Positions 1 through 7,266 of a DNA stretch of 54,858 bases are shown here, piece by piece. This DNA is from Holophagae bacterium (lineage in GTDB: Bacteria; Acidobacteriota; Holophagae; Acanthopleuribacterales; Acanthopleuribacteraceae). The notes below the pieces were generated by a model. The model saw only the letters and a list, made by a program, of their open reading frames with translations, was not told where the DNA came from and ran no database searches. How positions within the stretch are numbered: position 1 is the stretch's first letter; the number at the start of each line of letters is the position of its first letter. Where the stretch lies: contig JAJCXM010000030.1 of assembly GCA_029263455.1 (NCBI GenBank), forward strand, positions 1-54,858. Direction: 5' to 3'. The translations under genes were made by a program, and so were the position numbers.

Positions 1-69
1 TGGGGACACGTCGCCGTTAAGGAAGTCTAGTACCCATTTTTGAGACGAGATTTTAGCAAGAGCGGCCAT
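1..69 (-). CDS. Possible partial CDS running off the left edge
   Basis: On the minus strand an ATG at 69-67 opens a frame without stops to the window edge, giving 23 residues that begin MAALAKISSQKWVLDF. A GGGAG purine stretch lies directly upstream, close to the ATG. The fragment is too short to assign to a family. It could equally be chance, since the neighbouring sequence contains transposase remnants. This is a weak call. Confidence 0.2.
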   Translation of the reverse strand, partial: MAALAKISSQKWVLDFLNGDVSP

Positions 70-145
70 TTCTCCCTGATTTATGAGTTCTTGGGACCCA
101 TGTTTTAACCATCACCAATAACCATATTTCTTTAAGGGGGAACTT

Positions 146-232
146 ATGGCACGACATTGTCGTTTGAAGTCGCACTTGGATGGTCAGGCTTACCATGTCA
201 TGCATCGCACGGTGCGCCCCGCCTTCGCTTAA
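146..232 (+). pseudogene. N-terminal remnant of a Y1/IS200-like (RAYT) transposase
   Basis: The ATG at 146 follows a strong AAGGGGG ribosome-binding site and encodes a 28-residue peptide beginning MARHCRLKSHLDGQAYHV, ending in TAA at 232. The pattern MARxxRxxxxGxxYHVxxR is the usual start of REP-associated tyrosine transposases, which bind and cut hairpin DNA. The rest of the enzyme (the HUH and Tyr motifs) is absent, because the frame runs into the first cassette-like gene. It differs from the complete RAYT at 52134-52703, so it comes from another element. Confidence 0.6.
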
Positions 233-258
233 GCTATGCGCTCGCTGTAAGGAGAGAT

Positions 259-915
259 ATGAAGATTCTTCTGCTAATACTTGTCGTTGTACTCATTATC
301 GTTATCCTGTTTGTCCTGAACGGCAGAAGGAGAGGCAGGCCATCCGCAGCCCAATCTCTCACCATGGAGCATAAGCTCGACATATTGGCTGATTGCGGAC
401 TCAGCCTTTCAGATGCATTCAAACCGGAAGACCTTCTGAAGTCATGGGGACGAGAGGAATATGAGAAGCCGGGATTCGACATCGTGCTCGTCGGCCTCGG
501 CATGACGGAGGAACAAGAGCCGTGGCGGAACCACTGCGTCAACCTGTGGCATTTCGACACTGAGTGTATTGAAGACGACGGGGACTATAAACAGATTGTT
601 GAACGCATGGTCGAGATGGCTCAAGGATCGCTCCCTATAGTGAACATCCAAGACCATGTCGACGTGGAGAAAGAAGAAGCGTGGTTCTCATTCACCTTTC
701 AAGGTAAAGAAGCCAGAGTGGACTGCAAAGTCGAGGACGACTGGGTCGACTCGACGAGCTTTATGACATTCGTTGAACTTCTCGAAAAATCAGATCCTGC
801 CAAGGTCTTTGTCTACTACGACCTTGGCGGGCAGGACTGCATCATTGGATGCATATCAAAAGATCAATTGAAGAAGCTGAACAGTCAGAGGATCAAGTTT
901 GTCCCATTGACATGA
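259..915 (+). CDS. Membrane-anchored protein of unknown function (cassette gene 1)
   Basis: The 218-residue product starts at ATG 259, chosen because AAGGAGAG sits just upstream and because translation from there begins with an ideal signal anchor (residues 2-20, almost all Leu/Ile/Val). A short basic linker (NGRRRGR) and an acidic soluble domain of about 190 residues follow. That domain has no motif I recognise. The topology implies an inner-membrane anchor with the bulk of the protein outside the cytoplasm. The stop is followed at once by an attC-like site, so this looks like the first gene of an integron-type cassette series. Function unknown. Confidence 0.75.
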   Translation: MKILLLILVVVLIIVILFVLNGRRRGRPSAAQSLTMEHKLDILADCGLSLSDAFKPEDLLKSWGREEYEKPGFDIVLVGLGMTEEQEPWRNHCVNLWHFDTECIEDDGDYKQIVERMVEMAQGSLPIVNIQDHVDVEKEEAWFSFTFQGKEARVDCKVEDDWVDSTSFMTFVELLEKSDPAKVFVYYDLGGQDCIIGCISKDQLKKLNSQRIKFVPLT

Positions 916-917
916 TC

Positions 918-978
918 AGCGAACAATTTGCTGCACGGGAGCGCAAAAAGCGCGCGCCCCGTGAGCAGGGCGTTGTGC
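918..978 (+). other. attC-like recombination site 1
   Basis: The site starts 3 bp after the preceding stop codon. It has an R''-like AGCGAAC end (918-924), an imperfect palindrome with CACGGG/CCCGTG-type arms and GCGC inner arms, and an R'-like GTTGTGC end (972-978). The next gene's ATG lies 4 bp beyond. The layout matches integron attC sites, though the consensus boxes are only partly matched. Confidence 0.5.
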
Positions 979-981
979 ATT

Positions 982-1356
982 ATGAACGAGAACTACGAAA
1001 AATTAATCCAGCCAAGCGAGTTCGCTGACGATGAACCGGTAGAATTCGCAGCGGTGGATAAGTGTTTGCTTCCAAGTCCGATTGAAGAGAAGAATTGGGT
1101 CCATATTTCAGAACGGCTTTGGGCTCGGCTACTCTCCAATGGAGCAAGTTACGGACTGCACTTTCATCAAGTCATTGAGCCGGTGATTGATACAGTCTTG
1201 AATTCGAAGCAATGTGAGGCGTTCGCTGAAGAACTCGAATTTCTAGCCGGTGTGGCAAATGATCCTGCTTTTCTAGGGGCTCTATCGGTCGTTCGCACAG
1301 AAGTGAGCAAGGTTGTAAATCGGCAAAACATACGCCTTGTAATAAGTCCACCGTAA
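982..1356 (+). CDS. Hypothetical soluble protein (cassette gene 2)
   Basis: This 124-residue acidic protein begins MNENYEKLIQPSEF. The ATG at 982 is preferred because upstream sequence in the same frame belongs to the attC-like hairpin. No obvious Shine-Dalgarno precedes it, as is common for cassette genes that rely on read-through or leader translation. There are no signal or membrane segments. The C-terminal half looks helical. I do not recognise the family; size and context resemble immunity or accessory proteins often carried by integron cassettes, but that is only an analogy. The stop is followed 10 bp later by the clearest attC-like site in the window. Confidence 0.7.
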   Translation: MNENYEKLIQPSEFADDEPVEFAAVDKCLLPSPIEEKNWVHISERLWARLLSNGASYGLHFHQVIEPVIDTVLNSKQCEAFAEELEFLAGVANDPAFLGALSVVRTEVSKVVNRQNIRLVISPP

Positions 1357-1366
1357 TGGGCAGCTT

Positions 1367-1433
1367 GCATAACAAGGCGCTGCTGCGGAAAATTTACTCG
1401 CTGGCGCTCCCAAATTTCCTGAGAGCGTTATGT
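1367..1433 (+). other. attC-like recombination site 2 (clearest copy)
   Basis: R''-like GCATAAC at 1367-1373 pairs with R'-like GTTATGT at 1427-1433. Between them lie AAGGCGCTG on the left and an inner stem formed by GGAAAATTT and AAATTTCC. The total is 67 bp, well within the size range of attC sites, and it falls exactly between two co-oriented genes. Established knowledge: AAC/GTT core triplets flanking an imperfect palindrome define attC. Confidence 0.65.
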
Positions 1434-1442
1434 GGAGAAACC

Positions 1443-1471
1443 TTGACGGAGCGTACGTAAAGACGTACATT
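1443..1471 (+). promoter_or_regulatory. Promoter and operator palindrome for the yefM-yoeB cassette
   Basis: A TTGACG -35 (1443-1448) is separated by exactly 17 bp from a TACATT -10 (1466-1471). A perfect inverted repeat GTACGT-AAAG-ACGTAC (1453-1468) overlaps the spacer and the -10. YefM-type antitoxins repress their own promoter through palindromes in this position, so this is a good candidate operator. The site lies 10 bp after the attC-like site, so the cassette brings its own promoter. Confidence 0.55.
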
Positions 1472-1488
1472 TGTGATTGAGGGTGAAT

Positions 1489-1731
1489 ATGACGACACTA
1501 TCCGCGACCGAAGCAAGAAAAAACCTATATCGCCTTATTGATGAGACGACACAACATCATGAACCGATTACGATTACCGGCAAGAGGGGCAACGCCGTTC
1601 TTGTTTCTGAAAGTGATTGGCGTGCGATCCAGGAAACCCTTTTTTTAGTCAGTATTCCTGGCATGCGTGATTCGATTCTTGAGGGCATGAACACGCCAAA
1701 CGAGGCGTGTTCGGAGACTCTTGACTGGTGA
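1489..1731 (+). CDS. yefM: Antitoxin of the Phd/YefM family
   Basis: The 80-residue product from ATG 1489 (GAGGGTGA just upstream) begins MTTLSATEARKNLYRLID and continues with an ITITGKRGNAVLVSESDW segment. Both are hallmarks of the Phd/YefM fold, whose N-terminal half binds operator DNA and whose C-terminal tail wraps the toxin. It neutralises the YoeB-type endoribonuclease encoded immediately downstream, with a GTGA start/stop overlap that implies translational coupling. The promoter just upstream contains a palindrome suited to autorepression. The pair sits between attC-like sites, as is frequent for toxin-antitoxin cassettes that stabilise integrons. Confidence 0.92.
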   Translation: MTTLSATEARKNLYRLIDETTQHHEPITITGKRGNAVLVSESDWRAIQETLFLVSIPGMRDSILEGMNTPNEACSETLDW

Positions 1732-1991
1732 CCTGGCAGGTCATCTTCACCAAACAGGCCCAAAAAGATGCCCGAAAACTCTCTTCTGCCGGGCTAAAAG
1801 ACAGGGCACTTGCCATCCTCGACCTTTTAAAAGAAAACCCGTTTCAGTCTCCTCCTCCTTTTGAAAAATTGGTTGGGGATTTGACTGGGGCTTATTCGCG
1901 AAGAATCAATATTCAACATCGGCTGGTTTATCAAGTGTCCAAGAAGGAAAAAATGGTTAAAGTGTTACGAATGTGGACACACTACGATTAG
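1728..1991 (+). CDS. yoeB: YoeB/Txe-family mRNA interferase toxin
   Basis: The 87-residue protein begins MTWQVIFTKQAQKDARKL and ends RVLRMWTHYD-like (KVLRMWTHYD), the characteristic tail of YoeB/Txe toxins. The body contains ENPFQSPPPFEKLVGDLTG followed by YSRRINIQHRLVYQV, the core of this RelE-fold family. The length matches the family (84-90 residues). Known homologues cleave mRNA at the ribosomal A site. The terminal His-Tyr pair and the Arg-rich strand, which supply catalysis and RNA binding, are retained, so it is likely active. The start is GTG, overlapping the antitoxin stop by four bases. Confidence 0.93.
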   Translation: MTWQVIFTKQAQKDARKLSSAGLKDRALAILDLLKENPFQSPPPFEKLVGDLTGAYSRRINIQHRLVYQVSKKEKMVKVLRMWTHYD

Positions 1992-1995
1992 AATC

Positions 1996-2080
1996 AGATA
2001 ACCACTCGCTGCCCCGATCGCAAGGCCTGCGGTCTTGCTCCGGGTGAGCTCAAATCGTTTGCTGACAAGGAACGTTAAAT
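1996..2080 (+). other. attC-like recombination site 3
   Basis: An AGATAAC end (1996-2002) begins 4 bp after the yoeB stop and a GTTAAAT end (2074-2080) overlaps the ATG of the next gene. Between them a perfect inner stem, GCAAGGCC paired around TGC with GGTCTTGC, is visible. The right-hand side carries about 25 extra bases not matched on the left, so the pairing is less complete than in site 2. Confidence 0.45.
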
Positions 2081-2697
2081 GTCGGTCGCAGCGTTCATTT
2101 CTCACATTGCGGATAGGTCACCCGCGTTCAAGTGCTACGCCTGTGGTGATCGCGAGGCGTCGCTCGCCCTTGTCGCACACCTCACGCATGACATCGGTGC
2201 TCCTGGATCATCGTCCGCGGTGGATGAGGTTCGAAACTGGCTGGGCTCGCACGCCGACGTTTTCGTCGATATATGCGAAACACAATGGGTGCATCTTATA
2301 CCAAGACACCAAGAGCGTCGCGGCTGGTGTCCGGCTATACCGGATTGAAGACTGGCAAATTCAAACAGACGAGATGAAATCCCAGTTTGAGGCGATGGGG
2401 TTCCCGTCAGATGAACTACCCGCCGCCATCCCCGATTCGCTGGCATTTGCGGAGATCCCGCACTCCGCCAACTATTTCACGGTTAAGACAACCGGGCCTG
2501 ATTTTGGCAAGATATTCTACGCCGATCACGATGATTTCAGCGACGATCCGTTCGCGAATTCATTCGGCGAATTTCTCGCACGCATAGTCGCTGATCCGGC
2601 ACAGTTCCTCTATGACGTTGGATGTTATACTCGATACTTGGACGGCAAATCATCGACACAATGGATACCAAGGCATTACTTCGCCGACGCCCGGTGA
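2079..2697 (+). pseudogene. SMI1/KNR4 (SUKH)-like protein, frameshifted (cassette gene 5)
   Basis: Reading starts at ATG 2079, directly at the end of an attC-like site: MSVAAFISHIADRSPAF, and stays sensible to about base 2265 (LGSHADVF). The continuation is in another frame: IYAKHNGCILYQDTKS, then LYRIEDWQ, FAEIPHSANYF and NSFGEFLARIV to the TGA at 2697. The joined product of roughly 205 residues matches the layout of SUKH-superfamily proteins (Y..hnG..ly / Lyri..w / faei..s.n.f / sF.efl), many of which are immunity proteins against secreted toxins. A single-base indel near 2265-2270 would restore the frame. It may be a real mutation or a sequencing or assembly error. Confidence 0.6.
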
Positions 2698-2871
2698 ACT
2701 TTGTCGTTTTGGCCATAGAGGATTCGGAAATTCGAATATGATCGTAACAGGAATATCGATTATCGGATCTATCTCGTCAATTGGCGGTGCTATACGGGCT
2801 TCGCTGTTACCGGACGTGCCTCCGCTTCGCTTCGGCAGGCCGCAGAGCTTCGGCGTTCGCCATAGGAATCG

Positions 2872-3445
2872 GTGAGAGTGATACCCGGGCCTCCGTCAAC
2901 GAAGTTTCTTTTGGCTTTTGTGGCATTAGCGGCCGCTGTATGTCTCCTGGGCTGCAGTGGTCGGAATGATACAAGCTCTGCACGTGTGTCGTTTGTTACC
3001 AAATATGCTCCGATCGAGTTCACTTTCCCGGCCGGCTGGTATGAAAATTCGGAAGAACACCCCTACGATTTGCAGTGCTTCTCGCCGTTTCATAGGATGA
3101 ATACTGGTGTTTTTGCGTTTAAGAAAGTCGATGTTGCCACTGACTCAACCCCAATCGACATTTTGTGGCAGCAGATAGATGATCTAAGATCAAAGCGAAA
3201 ACATTTTGAGGAATTTGAGACGATTCAGAAGCACGAGCACGGCGACAAAACAGTGACTTCGATTACATACCTCGGCGACAAAGGCGTGACGAAATTGCTA
3301 TAGGTTTTCGTTAATCGAGTTCAAGAAAGATGACAGCAAATTTGCCGTCGTTCTTCAAGAGGCGATACCCGGAGACTGGGATCAGAGCGAGTCCGTTTTG
3401 AACGAGATTACGAAATCTGCCAATTTATTGCTTGACGACAATTAG
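2872..3445 (+). pseudogene. Lipoprotein of unknown function, frameshifted (cassette gene 6)
   Basis: A GTG at 2872 starts a protein with a lipoprotein signal peptide: basic MRVIPGPPSTK, a hydrophobic stretch and the lipobox LLGC. A beta-rich domain follows (FTFPAGWYENSEEHPYDLQCF). The frame stops at 3301-3303, but a shifted frame picks up immediately (FSLIEFKKDDSKFAVVLQEA...NLLLDDN) and ends at 3445, next to an attC-like site. The continuity of protein-like sequence argues for a one-base indel near 3290-3300. The overall pattern resembles PsbP/DUF1795-like surface lipoproteins, without certainty. The 174 bases before it (2698-2871) hold GC-rich partial palindromes but no clear attC. Confidence 0.55.
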
Positions 3446-3478
3446 ACCGAACCAAGCGGTGAACCGCAGCCGTTATGT
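3446..3478 (+). other. Short attC-like site 4
   Basis: ACCGAAC (3446-3452) directly follows the stop codon and GTTATGT (3472-3478) closes the site. The middle is a perfect GCGG-TGAA-CCGC stem. At 33 bp it is shorter than typical attC sites, so it may be a deleted derivative, but its end matches site 2 exactly (GTTATGT). Confidence 0.4.
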
Positions 3479-3502
3479 GAAAAAGACACGAGGAAACTGT
3501 TG

Positions 3503-4090
3503 ATGCGAGAATCCAAAAAGCACTCATTTGTAGCATGGGTAGTAGACGCTTACGTTACAGAAATGATATTGAGTTACTTGGATCATGTTGCCGGTATCGG
3601 CTGGTATGAGACCCTGGCAATTCCAACGTTCATCCTCACAATTGTCTACCATGTTTTTTTGGCACAGCGGACGGTATTTCGATCTTTTGGTGAGCATATC
3701 GTTGGGGCTTTCGTCGAGAACGGCGAAAAAGTGCATCGAAATCCCTTTCAAATAAGCCGCGGATTATTATGGTTTTCCATGATAGTCAACTTCGCCGATA
3801 TTAAGAGGGGCAGTACCCCTTTGTTTATTCCACCTGATGCAATAGCGATATTTGTTGCTTATGGGATTCTGTTTGTGGTTGGTTATATCCTGCTCAACAA
3901 GGCGAACATTGTTGGATTGGTGATTGTGGTGAGCTTGATTTTGATCAAGATCTCAAGGTCTTTGGTATGGTTGTTTGACGGACTAGAAAAGAACAACAAT
4001 TTGGCCACCGTATTTTCTGGAGTATATTTTGCCGTGCTCGTTTTTTGCGTGGTCGTGCCAATTTGGTATTTTCGAAAACGATCGTTTTAG
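3503..4090 (+). CDS. Multi-span inner-membrane protein (cassette gene 7)
   Basis: The 195-residue product begins MRESKKHSFVAWVVDAYV. It has about five hydrophobic segments: around residues 34-54, 76-86, 104-121, 125-145 and 168-186. The terminus is a basic YFRKRSF. An RDD-like signature is faint (AWVVDAYV near the start, then RSFGEHIVGA), so it may be related to RDD-domain membrane proteins, but this is uncertain. It lies 24 bp after an attC-like site and points the same way as the other cassette genes. No attC-like site was found after it, so it may be the last cassette. Confidence 0.65.
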   Translation: MRESKKHSFVAWVVDAYVTEMILSYLDHVAGIGWYETLAIPTFILTIVYHVFLAQRTVFRSFGEHIVGAFVENGEKVHRNPFQISRGLLWFSMIVNFADIKRGSTPLFIPPDAIAIFVAYGILFVVGYILLNKANIVGLVIVVSLILIKISRSLVWLFDGLEKNNNLATVFSGVYFAVLVFCVVVPIWYFRKRSF

Positions 4091-4367
4091 AGATCGGACA
4101 AATAATCAGTTGGCTTGGCCCCGAGAGGCACACCGGGACCTGATTTCAAGCAGGTGGATTCCTTAGTCCACTTAAGAGTAGAGCTTAAATTGGGCGGGCT
4201 TCTATTTTTGTTTTAGATGCATAGCTTGAACGCATACGTACTTAGGGCGCCTCTAGGGGTATAGTTGGGAAGCTGGCTAAACATACCAAGTGCTTGATGC
4301 GGGCGGTTTTGCGATAGGCTTGTCTTAGCGAAAACGGCTGCGGGAATTCAAGAACAAAAGGAGCGTC
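4091..4367. other. Intergenic region between cassette-like genes and ureohydrolase
   Basis: No coding frame is convincing here. A small hairpin (GTGGA ... TCCAC, about 4151-4168) and a downstream T-rich stretch near 4201-4216 could end transcription of the cassette region. The last 10 bases hold the GGAG ribosome-binding site of the next gene. Confidence 0.3.
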
Positions 4368-5171
4368 ATGCAAAAAATTGGGCTTATGGGATTTTGCTCG
4401 GATAGTCAGTCATCGTTCATGCGGGGACCGGCGGCAGCCCCAAACGAGATTCGGGCCGCCTTGAATAGTGGATCCGCCAATAAATGTTCTGAATTGGGGG
4501 TGGACTTGTCTCAAGGCGAATGGTTTGTGGATCTTGGTGATGAGGAAATCGGAGATAGCGTGGCCGACTACCTCAGCATTGAAAACAAGGTTCAGGCCTG
4601 CTTAGAGCGAGGGTTTCGGCCGTTACTGCTGGGTGGAGATCATGCCGTCACCTATCCCATCATTCGTGCCATAGCAAAAGATCGCGGGCCGATTAACATT
4701 CTGCACTTTGACGCACATCCCGACTTGTACGATTCATTCGAAGGCAACCCTTACTCACATGCTTGTCCTTTTGCTCGCATCATGGAGGCTGGCTTATGCT
4801 CAAGACTAGTGCAAGTTGGCATCCGCACACTGAATGAGCATCAACGCAATCAGGCGGCGCGCTTTGACGTTGAAATCGTCGAGATGAAGGATTTTGAGCG
4901 GACTGGCTATGAACCCCGATTTGACGGTCCTCTCTACGTTTCGATTGACCTTGACGCCCTTGATCCAGCCTTTGCGCCTGGCGTATCTCACCACGAACCG
5001 GGCGGCCTGAGTGTAAGAGACATCATTACGGTTTTGCACAAATTGGAGGTCCCAATTATTGGTGCTGACGTGGTTGAGTTGAATCCTGTGCGTGATATTA
5101 ACGGCATGACAGCAATGGTGGCGGCAAAATTGGTCAAGGAACTCGCAGGACTCATGATCAAAGCGTCCTAA
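4368..5171 (+). CDS. Ureohydrolase of the arginase/agmatinase family
   Basis: This 267-residue protein carries all the dinuclear manganese motifs of the family: GGDHAVTYP (about residue 91), DAHPDLYD (about residue 115), and SIDLDALDPAFAPGVSHHEPGG (split here as SIDLDALDP and APGVSHHEPGG, about residues 194-214). GADVVELNP follows near the C terminus. Family members hydrolyse guanidino groups (agmatine, arginine, formimidoylglutamate and others), releasing urea or formamide. The length suits agmatinase or a formimidoylglutamase-like enzyme. The substrate cannot be read from motifs alone, and no polyamine or histidine-utilisation genes are adjacent. An AGGAG ribosome-binding site precedes ATG 4368. 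It is convergent with the next gene. Confidence 0.88.
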   Translation: MQKIGLMGFCSDSQSSFMRGPAAAPNEIRAALNSGSANKCSELGVDLSQGEWFVDLGDEEIGDSVADYLSIENKVQACLERGFRPLLLGGDHAVTYPIIRAIAKDRGPINILHFDAHPDLYDSFEGNPYSHACPFARIMEAGLCSRLVQVGIRTLNEHQRNQAARFDVEIVEMKDFERTGYEPRFDGPLYVSIDLDALDPAFAPGVSHHEPGGLSVRDIITVLHKLEVPIIGADVVELNPVRDINGMTAMVAAKLVKELAGLMIKAS

Positions 5172-5186
5172 CACGTTTGCCGATGG

Positions 5187-5897
5187 CTAATTTACCCTTG
5201 AAGACCCACAAATCAGGCGTTCGGCGAGCACGAATCCGATTGGTATGGCCACAAAAAACACATTTAGCGGTTCGCTTCCGCGACCAGCAATATCAATCTC
5301 ACCCAGTGCACTGGCGACCAAAGGCGCAAAGGTAGTAGGGATCCAAGCAATTAATAATGAAACCGCAAACCAGCGTGACAAACCATCACCTGTGAGCAGT
5401 AGCGTCAGTGTAGCGAGAGCGATAACAATACCTATCAAGCCATGCGCCATCAAGAATTGTTCAGGCGCTAGCAAAGACAGAATAACCGCCAATCCAATAA
5501 GGACCGTGATCGCAAAAGGGCCGTAAATGAATCCCATTAGTCGATGACTCACTGAACCGCTTTTGAAAACAACCGCGAGATGAAGTAAGCAGGTTTCTGC
5601 CAAGACGCCAGATAGCAACAGGTAAATGACAAGCGACGCTAAACGCGACCCAATAATGACGGGTCCACCCCAGTGCAGCGCTTGCAGTATCAAAAATATT
5701 GCTGCAATTTTGTGCGCGCTAAATCGTCCATAAAGCCAGAAGTAGACGCCTGCGGATAAGAAACAAAGGCCGACGAGATTAAGGACGACCGAAAACTTGA
5801 GATCTTCCGCCTGCCAAAGGCTGGTCGCTCGATACGCTCCGACAAAAATAGTCATGGACAGTATTGTCCAGCTTCGTTTTAGGTGATGTTCGGTCAT
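5187..5897 (-). CDS. Seven-span integral membrane protein, function unknown
   Basis: The start at 5897 (MTEHHLKRSWTILSMTIFV) is preferred over a GTG at 5942, because TTGAGGAC lies just upstream of it and because it begins immediately before the first membrane segment. The 236-residue product has about seven hydrophobic helices and little soluble sequence, so it sits in the inner membrane. Charged residues are sparse and no transporter signature is evident. It is transcribed divergently from the wHTH regulator at 6037, which may control it. Confidence 0.7.
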   Translation of the reverse strand: MTEHHLKRSWTILSMTIFVGAYRATSLWQAEDLKFSVVLNLVGLCFLSAGVYFWLYGRFSAHKIAAIFLILQALHWGGPVIIGSRLASLVIYLLLSGVLAETCLLHLAVVFKSGSVSHRLMGFIYGPFAITVLIGLAVILSLLAPEQFLMAHGLIGIVIALATLTLLLTGDGLSRWFAVSLLIAWIPTTFAPLVASALGEIDIAGRGSEPLNVFFVAIPIGFVLAERLICGSSRVN

Positions 5898-6036
5898 CGA
5901 TAACGTCCTCAAGTCGGATTGATGTGCTTGATCGCTGTGCACGCATACAATATGTTAGAGATAGCTTAGGCTAGTTGTCGCGCCTATGCTCTGACGTTAC
6001 TCTTATTTTTCGCTGATTTCGCTCAGGAGGTAGTCC

Positions 6037-6507
6037 ATGTTGCACGCCATATTGCCAAAAGCGGAGCCTAAGAACTTGGTGACATTTCATGATGTTGTCT
6101 TGGATCTTCAAAGCGGCGAACTAAGGCGCGGCCAAGAAATCATCGCCTTACGTCCACTTGCCACGCGTTGTTTGTTGCTCTTGGTAAAGCGTGCCGGTGT
6201 TTTGGTGACAACCGACGAGTTACGCAGGGGATTGTGGGGTGATCGTGTGGTTGAGTGGAATGCAGGTTTGCATCAAGCCATCCGACAAATTCGAATAGCG
6301 CTTAAGGATGACGACCACCAGATCATTGAAACTGTAACCAGGCAAGGATACCGTCTTCATGCGGAGGTCGAAGAATTTAGAGAAGTGACGAAATGCTCGC
6401 CGGCTAAAAATAGCAGGCTTCGCTATTCGCGTGCTTTTGTAGCCGGAATAGCTACACCCTTCATACTATTAGCGGCCTTTATCGCTTTATGCGGAACCCT
6501 GTATTGA
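6037..6507 (+). CDS. Winged-helix (Trans_reg_C/CadC-like) membrane-tethered regulator
   Basis: The 156-residue protein has an OmpR-type winged-helix domain (about residues 15-108): FHDVVLDLQSGELRRGQ, then LRPLATRCLLLLVKRAG, LRRGLWGD, and IIETVTRQGYRLHA. No receiver domain is present. A single hydrophobic helix closes the protein (about residues 134-154), giving a ToxR/CadC-like arrangement with almost no periplasmic sensor. Such proteins bind DNA while anchored in the membrane. A strong AGGAGG precedes ATG 6037. The divergent membrane protein gene is the natural candidate target. Confidence 0.8.
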   Translation: MLHAILPKAEPKNLVTFHDVVLDLQSGELRRGQEIIALRPLATRCLLLLVKRAGVLVTTDELRRGLWGDRVVEWNAGLHQAIRQIRIALKDDDHQIIETVTRQGYRLHAEVEEFREVTKCSPAKNSRLRYSRAFVAGIATPFILLAAFIALCGTLY

Positions 6508-6547
6508 GCTTAGGCACTCGTGAGCACATTCGAAGCGGGTCGCGATT

Positions 6548-6790
6548 GTGTTGAAGACCATTTCTATTCATTGTGCCACCTGCAGGACACGTTTACTCAA
6601 GTACCGGAAGGGCGGTCGTGGAGGGCTAGTGAAGTGCATGCAGGACCGAATTATTCGCGACGAAACGACAGAGTTTGGACATTGCCCTAACTGCGGGACA
6701 CAGTTTGCCCGTTCCCTGCAAATAGGTGCGCCTAGCGGATTAAAGATCATTCAGGGGAAGGTGTATACAAAGGGGATGCTTCGCAAATAG
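6548..6790 (+). CDS. Small zinc-ribbon protein
   Basis: The 80-residue protein contains two Cys pairs, CATC (about residues 9-12) and CPNC (about residues 45-48), which form a zinc-ribbon fold. Between them is the conserved stretch LLKYRKGGRGGLVKC, and a LKIIQGKVYTKG tail follows. This arrangement is familiar from a widespread family of small bacterial proteins of unknown function. The likely start is GTG 6548. The gene is single and convergent with the PstS-like gene. Confidence 0.75.
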   Translation: MLKTISIHCATCRTRLLKYRKGGRGGLVKCMQDRIIRDETTEFGHCPNCGTQFARSLQIGAPSGLKIIQGKVYTKGMLRK

Positions 6791-6800
6791 CGTTCCCAAT

Positions 6801-7217
6801 TCAGGGGTCGCTGACACGAATGATTTTAGCTCCCAATTTACTTGCCTCCAACGATAACCCTTTTGGAACAAAGCCGATATAGCCAGGATTGCGTGCAATG
6901 TAGATGAGGGCGTGGGCTTCGTTTTGTACGAGGAGGGGTGGTTTTTCGCCGGCCTGAACTTGCTGTTCGTACCAATAGGCCTTGGCGTCGAATCGCTTAC
7001 CCAGAATCGCTGCTTCAAATAATGCCTGCAATGATTCTTCTGATCGGTATTGGATTGGATAAATTGGATGTTTTCCAATGGTCGATATTTGCTTGAGGAA
7101 TATGTGGCGCAACTGTCGTTTTGTCAGAGATTGAGCTGGGAAATCCCGATGGGCAATGACAACAAAACCATCGTTTCCTTGCTGCCATAAAAAAAGGCAT
7201 AGAGCCAGCATCAACAT
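6801..7217 (-). CDS. Short PstS-like periplasmic phosphate-binding-fold protein
   Basis: The 138 residues begin with a hydrophobic signal (MLMLALCLFLW) and continue VVIAHRDFPAQSLTKRQLRHIFL, a pattern shared by PBP-like domains of PstS-type proteins. The C terminus has ALIYIARNPGYIGFVPKGL, the conserved end of that domain. Only one lobe's worth of sequence is present, about half of a full PstS, as in the short stand-alone PBP-like proteins of proteobacteria. It lies 49 bp downstream of the porin gene on the same strand and is probably co-transcribed with it. Confidence 0.7.
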   Translation of the reverse strand: MLMLALCLFLWQQGNDGFVVIAHRDFPAQSLTKRQLRHIFLKQISTIGKHPIYPIQYRSEESLQALFEAAILGKRFDAKAYWYEQQVQAGEKPPLLVQNEAHALIYIARNPGYIGFVPKGLSLEASKLGAKIIRVSDP

Positions 7218-7266
7218 GGGAATGGAGTTCCCGTTGCTGAGATGTCTATGTCATGCCAACAATGTA

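Noticed and set aside
2781-2871. Possible additional attC site before the lipoprotein gene
   Set aside because: GC-rich partial palindromes and a GGCGTTCGCC end are present, but no matching AAC-containing left end was found.
2612-2969. Overlapping plus-strand frames of 62-87 codons
   Set aside because: They overlap the SUKH-like and lipoprotein frames and give low-complexity Arg/Gly-rich products without start signals; treated as shadow frames.
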